Origin: DASSBG01 sp964583865
GTDB lineage: Bacteria; Pseudomonadota; Gammaproteobacteria; Xanthomonadales; Rhodanobacteraceae
DNA: 26,648 bases
Assembly (NCBI GenBank): GCA_964583865.1
Contig: CAZOXZ010000018.1
Location: 1-26,648 of the forward strand
Direction: 5' to 3'
Below the pieces are notes generated by a model that made no database searches, had not been told where the DNA came from, and saw only the letters and a list, made by a program, of their open reading frames with translations. Every line of letters starts with the position of its first letter. Position 1 is the first letter of the stretch. A program made the translations under genes and the position numbers. Below are positions 8,292-14,736 of this stretch, one piece after another.

Positions 8292-8743
8292 GGTTCTACT
8301 CGCTCCAGCAGGGCCGGTGGGCTGGCCAGTTGCAGTTCCCAATCCGCCAGTGTGACCGCGCATTGCACCGTCGAGCCGTTGCCGAGGCGCTGGCCGCTGG
8401 CCAGGTCGTCGACGCGGTAGTCCACGCGCAGGCGGTTTTCCCATTCCACCAGCCCGGCAGTGATGCGCAGCCACTGTGCATAACGCGCCGGACGGACGAA
8501 ACGTGCGCTGGCATCGCTCAGCGGCCAGGCATACCCCGAGTCGCGCATTTGCGGATAGTCGTAGTCGATGCGGCGCAGTAACTCGGCGCGCGCCTGCTCG
8601 AAGTAACGGAAATAATTGCCGTGCCAGACGATGTGCGCGGCATCGACATCCTGGAACGGCACTTGCAGCTCGATGCTGGCGCACAGCAGGGCGCGGTCTT
8701 CCAGCCTGCGTCGCGGCGAGCGTCGGGTGGCGGTGGCGTTCAT
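8282..8743 (-). CDS. 4HBT-family acyl thioesterase (ApeK-like)
   Basis: 153-aa hotdog thioesterase of the YbgC/4HBT type. The segment VPFQDVDAAHIVWHGNYFRYFEQAR carries the catalytic Asp (D34) and the H/N-Y residues typical of the family. It should release or edit an acyl chain from ACP or CoA. The start at 8743 is chosen for the ATGA overlap with the glycosyltransferase stop (8740); the frame is open further up but lies within that gene. Its place between GT2 and LolA-like genes matches the order in aryl polyene clusters. Confidence 0.87.
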   Translation of the reverse strand: MNATATRRSPRRRLEDRALLCASIELQVPFQDVDAAHIVWHGNYFRYFEQARAELLRRIDYDYPQMRDSGYAWPLSDASARFVRPARYAQWLRITAGLVEWENRLRVDYRVDDLASGQRLGNGSTVQCAVTLADWELQLASPPALLERVEPWL

Positions 8744-9501
8744 GCCGGGTTGCGCTCCTTCATCGCGGGCACGCGCGAGCGCCGCAGCAGGCCCGGCAGG
8801 CGCGGCCACATGCCGGCGAACAGGCGCAGGTGCAGCCACACCATGCGCGCGTTGTCACGCAGCATGCGGAAATGCGACACGCCGTTTTCAGGATAGGTCA
8901 CGCGCGTGGGCAGGAACAGGCTCTCGGTGCCGGCCCAGTACAGGCGCGTCATGATGTCGGTGTCAAAATCCATGCGCGCGCCGATGCGCACGCGCCGCGC
9001 CAGTGCCAGCGTCGGCGCCACCGGGTAGACGCGAAACCCGCACATGGTGTCGCGCAGCTTGAATGAAAGCGTGTCCAGCCAAATCAGGCCGTGGGTCAGG
9101 TAGCGGCCATAAAAACGCACCGCCGGCACGCTGTCGTCGTAGGCCGGGCAGCCGGACACCAGATGCCGCGGATGCGCTCGTGCCAGTGCCAGCAGCCGCG
9201 GCACGTCGTCGAGGTCGTGCTGGCCGTCGGCGTCGACCTGCAAGGCGTGGGTGCAACCCGCCCGGCCGGCGGCTTCGATGCCGGCCATGACGGCGGCGCC
9301 CTTGCCGCGGTTGCCCGGCAGGTGCAGGCAGTGGATGCTGTCCTGCGCTGCCAGTTGGTCCAGCACGGCGCGGGTGGCGGCATCGCTGCCATCATCCACC
9401 AGCCACACAGGCAGTTGTTCGGCCCGCAGTCGGGCAACGATGGCGGGCAGGCGCTGGTGGTGGTTGTACACCGGGATCACGGCGCAGGGGCGGACGTTCA
9501 T
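8740..9501 (-). CDS. Family 2 glycosyltransferase (ApeJ-like GT part)
   Basis: 253-aa GT-A fold glycosyltransferase of the dolichyl-phosphate-mannose-synthase-like subgroup. It shows CAVIPVYNHHQRLPAIV at the N-terminus, VDDGSD at the nucleotide site and DADGQHD as the metal-binding DxD, then FYGRYLTHGLIWLDTLSFKLRDTMCGFRVYP. There is no clear membrane helix, so it probably works at the cytosolic membrane face, joining a sugar or similar head group to the lipid. In many aryl polyene loci the GT2 and acyltransferase activities are next to each other or fused; here they are separate genes flanking the ApeI-type dehydratase. ATGA overlaps on both sides. Confidence 0.9.
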   Translation of the reverse strand: MNVRPCAVIPVYNHHQRLPAIVARLRAEQLPVWLVDDGSDAATRAVLDQLAAQDSIHCLHLPGNRGKGAAVMAGIEAAGRAGCTHALQVDADGQHDLDDVPRLLALARAHPRHLVSGCPAYDDSVPAVRFYGRYLTHGLIWLDTLSFKLRDTMCGFRVYPVAPTLALARRVRIGARMDFDTDIMTRLYWAGTESLFLPTRVTYPENGVSHFRMLRDNARMVWLHLRLFAGMWPRLPGLLRRSRVPAMKERNPA

Positions 9502-9854
9502 GGGGCCTCCGCGAAGTCGAACAGGCCGCTGGATGCGCGCACGGCCTCGTCGGCGACGTGCAGCAGGTACTCGAAGGCAACGCGTTGCCCCTGTCGCGCC
9601 AGCTTCAGGGTCAGCCGCGCCACCGGCACCACCGGATGGGTGAATTTCAGGCGCAGGATCTGCAGGGGCGGCCGGTCGCTGCCGACCATGACCGCGGCGT
9701 GGTGTGCCGCCCAGCCGACCTGGACCACGCCCGGCAGGATGGGGTTGCCCGGAAAATGGCCTTCCAGCCACGGACAATCGTTGTCGAGGGTGAAATCCAG
9801 CGTCAGCGCGTCGCCTTCGTCACGTCGGGCCGTGATGCGTGGCAGATGCTTCAT
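9498..9854 (-). CDS. Hotdog-fold 3-hydroxyacyl-ACP dehydratase (ApeI-like)
   Basis: 118-aa single hotdog domain. GHFPGNPILPGVVQVGWA contains the FabA/FabZ catalytic His (H33) and the PGV turn, so the enzyme is probably an active dehydratase. It differs from the ApeP-like gene at 4431-4865, which lacks the HFPG form of the motif; together the two could form the heteromeric ApeI/ApeP dehydratase. The start at 9854 overlaps the acyltransferase stop as ATGA. A long open frame upstream in the same phase lies inside the acyltransferase and is rejected. Confidence 0.88.
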   Translation of the reverse strand: MKHLPRITARRDEGDALTLDFTLDNDCPWLEGHFPGNPILPGVVQVGWAAHHAAVMVGSDRPPLQILRLKFTHPVVPVARLTLKLARQGQRVAFEYLLHVADEAVRASSGLFDFAEAP

Positions 9855-10777
9855 GCCGTGCCCCCGTGCAAGGTGGCCGCGTGCGTGCCCGGCGTCTCGT
9901 CGGCTGCCTGGAACTCTCCCAGTGCCTCGTTGAAGAGCTTTTTGAGGCGGCGATTGACGCGCCGCGCGGCCACGCCATGCGGCATGTCCGGCGTGGCGCC
10001 CAGCGACGAAACCGAGCGTGGCGGCAGCACGCGGATACGCAGCGTCCATGGGCGGTCGCCGACCTCGTGCCAGGCCTGGTGCTTGCCCAGTGCCAGCGGA
10101 CGGCATTCGATGACCACCGGCAGGATGTCGCAACCACTGCGTGCGGCGACCTGGGCCGCGCCGCGGTAGAAATGCAACGGTTGGCCGGGCGTGGAGCGCG
10201 TGCCTTCCGGGAACAGGATCACGTTGCGGCCTTGCTTGATGCGGGCCACGCATTCGTGCATCACGCCCACGGTGTCGGCGTTGCCGACGTAACCGATGAC
10301 TTCGACGAAGCGGCGATAAAAACGGTTCTGCCACATCGCCTGCTTGACCACGCAATCGGCCTGCGGCAACAGGCCCACCAGGGCCACCACGTCCAGGTAC
10401 ATCGGGTGATTGGCCACCAGAAGCTTGCCCTTGGCCTGGGCCAGCCACTGTCGGCCCTCGACCTCGACATGCCCTACGCGCAGCAAGGCAATGACGCCCA
10501 GCAGCAGGCGGAACGACCAGCCCACGACGCGGCGCACCCGCGCCCGGCGAGCCGCCCGGCTGCCGGGCCCCAAGCACAACACCGGCAACACCGTGATCCC
10601 GGCCACCCAGGCCAGCGAGGCATACCACAGGAAACAGAAGCCGGTGGCCGTGGAACGCCATGCGCGGCCCAGCCGTCGCCACAGGCCGGTTGGCGTGGTG
10701 GTGGGGATGCTGTCCGGGTCGGGTGAGCGGGCAGTCAAGCGCGAGGTGCTCCGTGGCTTGGCGACGAATCGGGTCAT
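9851..10777 (-). CDS. PlsC-type lysophospholipid/lipid acyltransferase
   Basis: About 308 aa. A proline-rich N-terminus precedes two hydrophobic segments (about 45-70 and 84-102), then the acyltransferase motifs NHPMYLD (H124 and D129 of the HX4D box) and FPEGTRS (189-195). It should move an acyl or polyene chain from ACP to a lipid or glycolipid acceptor at the inner membrane. ATG at 10777 leaves a 4-base gap to the PAP2 stop; an in-frame ATG at 10795 would overlap it by 14 bases and is equally possible. Neither has a strong ribosome site. Confidence 0.87.
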   Translation of the reverse strand: MTRFVAKPRSTSRLTARSPDPDSIPTTTPTGLWRRLGRAWRSTATGFCFLWYASLAWVAGITVLPVLCLGPGSRAARRARVRRVVGWSFRLLLGVIALLRVGHVEVEGRQWLAQAKGKLLVANHPMYLDVVALVGLLPQADCVVKQAMWQNRFYRRFVEVIGYVGNADTVGVMHECVARIKQGRNVILFPEGTRSTPGQPLHFYRGAAQVAARSGCDILPVVIECRPLALGKHQAWHEVGDRPWTLRIRVLPPRSVSSLGATPDMPHGVAARRVNRRLKKLFNEALGEFQAADETPGTHAATLHGGTA

Positions 10778-10781
10778 GAGT

Positions 10782-11474
10782 CTACCAAGCGTCATCGGTT
10801 GCACTGAAGCGTGGCGGACGATACTGGCGCCACAACCACGGCGCCAGCAGCGCCGCGGCGGCACCCAGTGGTACGCCGCCGGCGATGTCCAGCAGCACGT
10901 GCTGGCGCGTGGCCACCGTGGACCACAGGATCATCAGACACCAGGCAATGTTCAGGACATGCAACCAGCCCGGCGTGCCGATCTTGTGCAGCAGTCGTGT
11001 CAGCCAGATGGATGTCAGTACCGAGAAACCGACATGCAGCGACGGGCAGGCATTGCGCCCGGCATCGGCGGTCTTGATGGCGTCGATCACCGGCCAGGGC
11101 GACCAGTCGATGGGCGAGGGCGGCACGGCCGTGGGTGTGAAGATGAAAAACCCGCAAGCCACGGCAGCCAGCAGGACCACCGACAAGGCATAGGCCGGCA
11201 GTTCGGCCAGCGAGCGCATCAGGCCCGGCGCCAGGCCGATATACAGCCACAGGCTGAGATAGGGCACGATGGCCCAGGGCACGAAGGGCACGCGCTCGCC
11301 CGCCGGCAGGCGCGGCATGATCGTCACCGGAAATTGTGGATGTCGCTGCAGCCACAGGTAGAACACCATGAAGGCCGCGACGACCAGGCTGATGAGCGTG
11401 ATCTTCAGCAACCAGTGGAGCCGCAGCCGGAAGCCGAGCTCGCCAAGCCAGGTTGCCGTGGGTGTCGGGGTCAT
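10782..11474 (-). CDS. PAP2-superfamily membrane phosphatase/transferase
   Basis: About 230 aa with roughly six membrane helices. It has the PAP2 signature in the inositol-phosphorylceramide-synthase-like form: CPSLHVGF with H147, and TRQHVLLD with R190, H192 and D196. Such enzymes remove phosphate from lipids or move a phospho-head-group. It is the first gene of the ten-gene operon, so it may prepare the lipid acceptor used by the acyltransferase and glycosyltransferase; that is inference, since a PAP2 gene is not a standard aryl polyene gene as far as I know. Start at 11474; upstream in-frame ATGs at 11519 and 11531 are possible but lie in the fabV leader. Confidence 0.83.
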   Translation of the reverse strand: MTPTPTATWLGELGFRLRLHWLLKITLISLVVAAFMVFYLWLQRHPQFPVTIMPRLPAGERVPFVPWAIVPYLSLWLYIGLAPGLMRSLAELPAYALSVVLLAAVACGFFIFTPTAVPPSPIDWSPWPVIDAIKTADAGRNACPSLHVGFSVLTSIWLTRLLHKIGTPGWLHVLNIAWCLMILWSTVATRQHVLLDIAGGVPLGAAAALLAPWLWRQYRPPRFSATDDAW

Positions 11475-11481
11475 CGGCTGA

Positions 11482-11510
11482 ATGATGGCAGTTGCTGCGA
11501 CAGCTGGCAA
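11482..11510 (-). promoter_or_regulatory. Candidate promoter of the PAP2-led lipid operon
   Basis: On the minus strand TTGCCA (11510-11505) and CATCAT (11487-11482) are 17 bases apart. Transcription would begin about at the PAP2 ATG (11474), giving a leaderless or nearly leaderless message, which would fit the lack of a ribosome site there. The two hexamers match consensus in 5 and 4 of 6 positions. Unproven. Confidence 0.28.
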
Positions 11511-11511
11511 C
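11491..11511. promoter_or_regulatory. Short inverted repeat between divergent operons
   Basis: GTTGC (11491-11495) and GCAAC (11507-11511) form an inverted repeat around an 11-base centre. It overlaps both candidate promoters in the 80-bp gap between the PAP2 and fabV genes, the place where an operator for both directions would be expected. The arms are only five bases, so chance is a real possibility. Confidence 0.25.
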
Positions 11512-11519
11512 GGTACCAT
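11492..11519 (+). promoter_or_regulatory. Candidate promoter of fabV
   Basis: TTGCTG (11492-11497) and TACCAT (11514-11519) are 16 bases apart, which would place the RNA start near 11526, about 30 bases ahead of fabV. TACCAT also occurs upstream of the sigma factor (14698-14703) and rfbB (20123-20128), but without a recognisable -35 there. Confidence 0.3.
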
Positions 11520-11543
11520 GCACAACCACATGCCTCGTGCGTG

Positions 11544-11550
11544 AAGGAGA
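11544..11550 (+). promoter_or_regulatory. Ribosome binding site of fabV
   Basis: AAGGAGA is the strongest Shine-Dalgarno sequence seen in the window. It predicts a start codon at about 11556-11560, where the bases are TATATC and no ATG, GTG or TTG exists. It overlaps the stop of a 4-codon ATG frame (11530-11544). Confidence 0.65.
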
Positions 11551-11559
11551 CCCACGTAT

Positions 11560-12765
11560 ATCCTCTCCCCACGTAACGGGGGGTCCCTTGCCACCCCGGC
11601 GCACCCCACAGGTTGCGCCGCCACCGTCCGCGCGCATGACGCGCGCGCGCAGGCGTATGCCCGCGCGCGCGCTGTCACCGGTGGGCCACGGCGCGTGCTG
11701 GTCATCGGCGCCTCGTCCGGGTATGGCCTGGCGGCGCGCATCACGGCGGCCTTTGGCTGGGGCGCGGCCACGCTGGGCGTGTTCCGCGAAAAGCCGGCGC
11801 GCCGGCGCAAGACAGCCACGGCTGGTTGGTACAACGCGGCGGCCTTCCAGCGCGAAGCGGCCGGCCTCGCCGCGCCACAGCCCTCGCTGAATGCCGATGC
11901 TTTTGCCGATGGCACGCGAGCGCGCACCATCGAGTTCATCCGGGACGAACTGGGCGGGCCGGTGGACCTGGTGATCTACTCGCTGGCCGCGCCGGCGCGC
12001 ACTCTGCCGGACAGCGGCGAGACCGTGCAGGCGGTCATCAAGCCGGTCGGTGAAACCTTTTACGGCCACACCATCGATACCGATGCCGATGCTTTGGTGC
12101 CCTTGAGTCTGGCACCGGCCACGGACGCGGAAATCGACGCCACGGTGAAGGTCATGGGTGGCGAGGACTGGCGTCTGTGGCTGGAAGCGCTGGATGGTGC
12201 CGGCGTGCTGGCCGACGACGCCCGCAGCGTGGCTTTCAGTTACCTCGGGCCGGAGCTGACCTGGCCGATCTACCGCGATGGCAGCATCGGCCGAGCCAAG
12301 GCGGATCTGGAAGAAACCGCCCGGGCCATGTCCGCCGCTGCCGGACGTGCGGATTTTGCCCGCGTGGCGGTGCTGAAATCCATCGTCACCCAGGCCAGCG
12401 CCGCTATTCCCAGCATTCCGTTGTACCTGTCGGTGGTCGGGCGCGTGCTGCAGGACCGCGGCCTGGACGAGGATGCGCTGGACCAGCAATTGCGCCTGTT
12501 TGCGGAGCATCTTTACCCGGCGGGCCAGCCGCTGGCCAGCGACGAGGCCGGCCGCCTGCGCCTGGACGAACGCGAGCTGGCGCCCGAGGTGCAGGCGGCG
12601 GCCGAGGCCTTGTGGGCCCGGCTGGACGGCGACAACTTCGCGAAACTGGCCGATTACGCCGGCTACAAGCGTGCTTTCCTCGGCCTGTACGGCTTTGGTC
12701 GGGAGGACGTCGATTACGGCGCCGATGTCGATGCGGTCGTGGCCTTCGAGCCATATACGGTCTGA
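11560..12765 (+). CDS. fabV: FabV-type enoyl-ACP reductase with non-canonical start
   Basis: NADH-dependent trans-2-enoyl-ACP/CoA reductase, the last step of fatty acid elongation. Diagnostic features: VLVIGASSGYGLAARITAAFGWGAATLGVF at the nucleotide site, GTEITWP-like GPELTWPIY, the FabV catalytic Y-x8-K (Y238 and K247), and KSIVTQASAAIPSIPLY. About 401 aa from 11560, the normal family length. The N-terminal residues ILSPRNGGSLATPAHPTGC line up with the FabV start (MII.PKVRGFICTTTHPLGC as I recall it), so coding clearly begins near 11557-11560, but the only canonical in-frame start is GTG at 11695, which would cut 45 residues including HPxGC. ATC at 11560 is my best choice, nine bases after AAGGAGA. 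An enoyl reductase is not needed to make a polyene, so its link with the cluster may be regulatory or in primary fatty acid synthesis. Confidence 0.82.
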   Translation: MLSPRNGGSLATPAHPTGCAATVRAHDARAQAYARARAVTGGPRRVLVIGASSGYGLAARITAAFGWGAATLGVFREKPARRRKTATAGWYNAAAFQREAAGLAAPQPSLNADAFADGTRARTIEFIRDELGGPVDLVIYSLAAPARTLPDSGETVQAVIKPVGETFYGHTIDTDADALVPLSLAPATDAEIDATVKVMGGEDWRLWLEALDGAGVLADDARSVAFSYLGPELTWPIYRDGSIGRAKADLEETARAMSAAAGRADFARVAVLKSIVTQASAAIPSIPLYLSVVGRVLQDRGLDEDALDQQLRLFAEHLYPAGQPLASDEAGRLRLDERELAPEVQAAAEALWARLDGDNFAKLADYAGYKRAFLGLYGFGREDVDYGADVDAVVAFEPYTV

Positions 12766-13021
12766 GAGCTTGTGAGTTGTTCAAGCTCGAAGCCGGGCCG
12801 TGTGACCGTTTTGAGGGGCACGCACGACGCCAACCCTTGTCATTCTGCGCGCAGGGCGAAGCCCGTAGTCGCAGAATCTGGCACCCGGTGCACCATGATG
12901 GAGATCCTGCGGTTCCGCTCGCTGCGCTCGCTTCACGCAGGATGACGGCTGGACTTTGCGGGAGCGGGGACGGGCGTGTACCGGCCCCGCGACTGGAAAA
13001 ATCCCCAAGATGGGGGTTTTT
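12763..13021 (+). repeat. Dispersed stem-loop repeat, copy A (3' of fabV)
   Basis: Begins at the fabV stop codon itself (TGAGAGCT) and runs to a terminator-like hairpin. It matches 21250-21488 in reverse complement over most of its length, including 22 identical bases (12800-12821 against 21429-21450). Two stem-loops are visible: ATTCTGCG (12842-12849) pairs with CGCAGAAT (12870-12877), and ATCCTGCG (12904-12911) pairs with CGCAGGAT (12936-12943), each loop holding smaller palindromes. No protein is encoded. This fills most of the 345-base gap between fabV and the ACP gene. Confidence 0.85.
12997..13021 (+). terminator. Terminator-like hairpin after fabV
   Basis: AAAAATCCCC (12997-13006) and GGGGGTTTTT (13012-13021) form a 10-pair stem with one A-G/T-G imperfection, a 5-base loop and a closing T run. 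The symmetry means it could end transcripts in either direction. It separates fabV from the ACP-KS unit and is shared, in degraded form, by repeat copy B. Confidence 0.6.
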
Positions 13022-13041
13022 ACATAGAATCCGAGTTTCGA

Positions 13042-13070
13042 TTGACCGGCAACCGGCTGCCTTATAGGCT
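13042..13070 (+). promoter_or_regulatory. Candidate promoter of the ACP-KS operon
   Basis: TTGACC (13042-13047) is one base from the -35 consensus. TAGGCT (13065-13070) follows after 17 bases, or TATAGG (13063-13068) after 15. It lies between the hairpin ending fabV and the ACP start at 13111, so an own promoter for ACP and KS is plausible. Confidence 0.42.
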
Positions 13071-13110
13071 TGATCAACCGCCAACACGCGCCTTTGACGA
13101 CGACGCAACG

Positions 13111-13374
13111 ATGACGACCCAGGACATCTTCCAGACCCTCAAGACCACCCTGATCGAAGATTTCGAGCTCGACCCGGCCGCCATCACGCCCGAGGCACGC
13201 CTGAACGAAGACCTGGATCTCGACAGCATCGATGCCGTCGACATGATCATCAAGATCCAGGAGTTGACCGGTTGCAAGGTCAGCCCCGAGGACTTCAAGC
13301 AGGTGCGTACCGTGGGCGATGTCGAGCGCGTGGTCGAGCAGCTGGTGGCCGGCAACGAGGCCGCAACCGATTGA
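13111..13374 (+). CDS. Acyl carrier protein of the polyene-type cluster
   Basis: 87-aa acyl carrier protein. The phosphopantetheine attachment site is S39 in DLDLDSIDAVDMIIKIQ, which keeps the Asp-Ser-Ile-Asp core; the acidic four-helix pattern before and after it is normal (FELDPAAITPEARLNEDL; EDFKQVRTVGDVERVVEQL). It carries the growing chain between the ketosynthase, ketoreductase and dehydratases. The start at 13111 is chosen because residues upstream belong to the non-coding repeat. It is followed after 23 bases by the ketosynthase gene. Only one ACP is visible, where aryl polyene loci usually have two. Confidence 0.92.
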   Translation: MTTQDIFQTLKTTLIEDFELDPAAITPEARLNEDLDLDSIDAVDMIIKIQELTGCKVSPEDFKQVRTVGDVERVVEQLVAGNEAATD

Positions 13375-13397
13375 GCCGTCTGTCCCGGGAATCAGGC

Positions 13398-14633
13398 ATG
13401 CAGCACCGTGTCGTCGTCACCGGCTGTGGCGGCCTGACGGCGCTGGGCCATGACTGGCCGACGATTCGCAAGGCACTGAAAGCCGGTCGTTCGGGCGTGC
13501 GCTACATGTCCGAGTGGGACGACATCCAGTCCATGAACACGCGCCTCGCCGCGCCCGTGGCCGACTTCGAGCTGCCCGAGCATTACAGCCGCAAGCGTTG
13601 CCGCAGCATGGGGCCGGTGGCGAAGATGTCCACGCGTGCCACCGAACTGGCGCTCATCGATGCCGGCCTGCTGGATGATCCGGTGCTGACCGGCGGCGCA
13701 TGCGGCATCGCCTACGGCGCCTGCGCCGGCAGTGCGCGCGATGTGGTGGCCTTCGGCCTGCTTGGTGCCGAGCGCAACATCCGCCACATCAACGCCGGCA
13801 GCTACGTGCGCATGATGAGTCACACTGGTGCAGTCAACATCAGCCTGTTTTTTGGCATTACCGGGCGCGTCATCCCGTCGGCCAGTGCCTGTACGTCCGG
13901 CAGCCAGGCCATCGGCTTTGCCTGCGAGGCCATCCAGACGGGCCGCCAGAAGGTCATGCTGGCCGGCGGCGGCGAGGAGCTTTCCATCGGCACCACCGGC
14001 GCTTTCGACCGCCTGTTTGCCACCAGCACCCGCAACGACGACAGCGGCACTTCGCCGCGGCCTTTCGATCGTGACCGCGACGGCCTGGTGATTGGCGAGG
14101 GTGCGGCCACGCTGGTGCTGGAAGATCTGGAGCATGCCCGCGAGCGTGGTGCCACCATTCTGGCCGAGGTGGTCGGCTTTGCCACCAATGCCGACGGCGC
14201 CCATGTGACCCAGCCGAACGAGGAAACGATCAGCCGGGTGATGCGCATGGCGCTGGCCGATGCCGGCCTCGAGGCCGGCGACATCGGGTACATCAGTGCC
14301 CATGCCACGGCCACCGATCGCGGCGATGTCGTCGAAGCCCGGGCCACGCGTGAGGTCTTCGGCGATGGCGTGCCGATCAGTTCCCTGAAAGGCCATTTCG
14401 GTCACTCGCTGGGGGCCTGCGGTTCGCTGGAGGCCTGGCTCGGCATCTGCATGATGCATGACGGCTGGTTCGCGCCGACCCTGAACCTCGAGCATGTCGA
14501 TCCGGATTGCGCCGGGCTGGATCACATCACCGGCGCGGGCCGCACGCTGGATGTCGATTGCTTCATGAGCAACAACTTCGCTTTCGGTGGCATCAACACC
14601 AGCCTCATCCTGCGGCGCTGGTCCGGGACCTGA
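13398..14633 (+). CDS. Beta-ketoacyl-ACP synthase, FabF/aryl-polyene type
   Basis: 411-aa condensing enzyme with a complete Cys-His-His site: C165 in SASACTSGSQ, H302 in ISAHATATDRGD, H336 (with K331) in KGHFGHSLGACG. It should extend the ACP-bound chain by two carbons from malonyl-ACP. The NNFAFGGINTSLIL ending is typical of KAS II-type enzymes. The active cysteine shows it is not a chain-length factor. Start at ATG 13398; an in-frame TTG at 13371 overlapping the ACP stop would add nine residues. I cannot tell which of the KS classes of known aryl polyene loci it corresponds to. Confidence 0.92.
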   Translation: MQHRVVVTGCGGLTALGHDWPTIRKALKAGRSGVRYMSEWDDIQSMNTRLAAPVADFELPEHYSRKRCRSMGPVAKMSTRATELALIDAGLLDDPVLTGGACGIAYGACAGSARDVVAFGLLGAERNIRHINAGSYVRMMSHTGAVNISLFFGITGRVIPSASACTSGSQAIGFACEAIQTGRQKVMLAGGGEELSIGTTGAFDRLFATSTRNDDSGTSPRPFDRDRDGLVIGEGAATLVLEDLEHARERGATILAEVVGFATNADGAHVTQPNEETISRVMRMALADAGLEAGDIGYISAHATATDRGDVVEARATREVFGDGVPISSLKGHFGHSLGACGSLEAWLGICMMHDGWFAPTLNLEHVDPDCAGLDHITGAGRTLDVDCFMSNNFAFGGINTSLILRRWSGT

Positions 14634-14736
14634 TCCGGCACCTGAACGGAAGCTGCCCGACGGTGCGCAATGTCGGCCAGCAAACGCTCCAATCCACTAC
14701 CATGGTGCTGTCGCCGTTGCCAATCGTCGGGTCCCC

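Noticed and set aside
10792..12510. 572-codon minus-strand frame across PAP2 and fabV
   Set aside because: It runs antisense to fabV and out of phase with the PAP2 gene; the two recognised proteins explain the whole stretch.
12840..12945. Stem-loop repeat as a CRISPR array or tRNA
   Set aside because: Only two different stem-loops per copy, no regular spacers and no tRNA cloverleaf features.
14698..14703. TACCAT upstream of the sigma gene as a -10 box
   Set aside because: No -35-like hexamer at 15-18 bases, and an autoregulated ECF promoter would look different; left as a coincidence.
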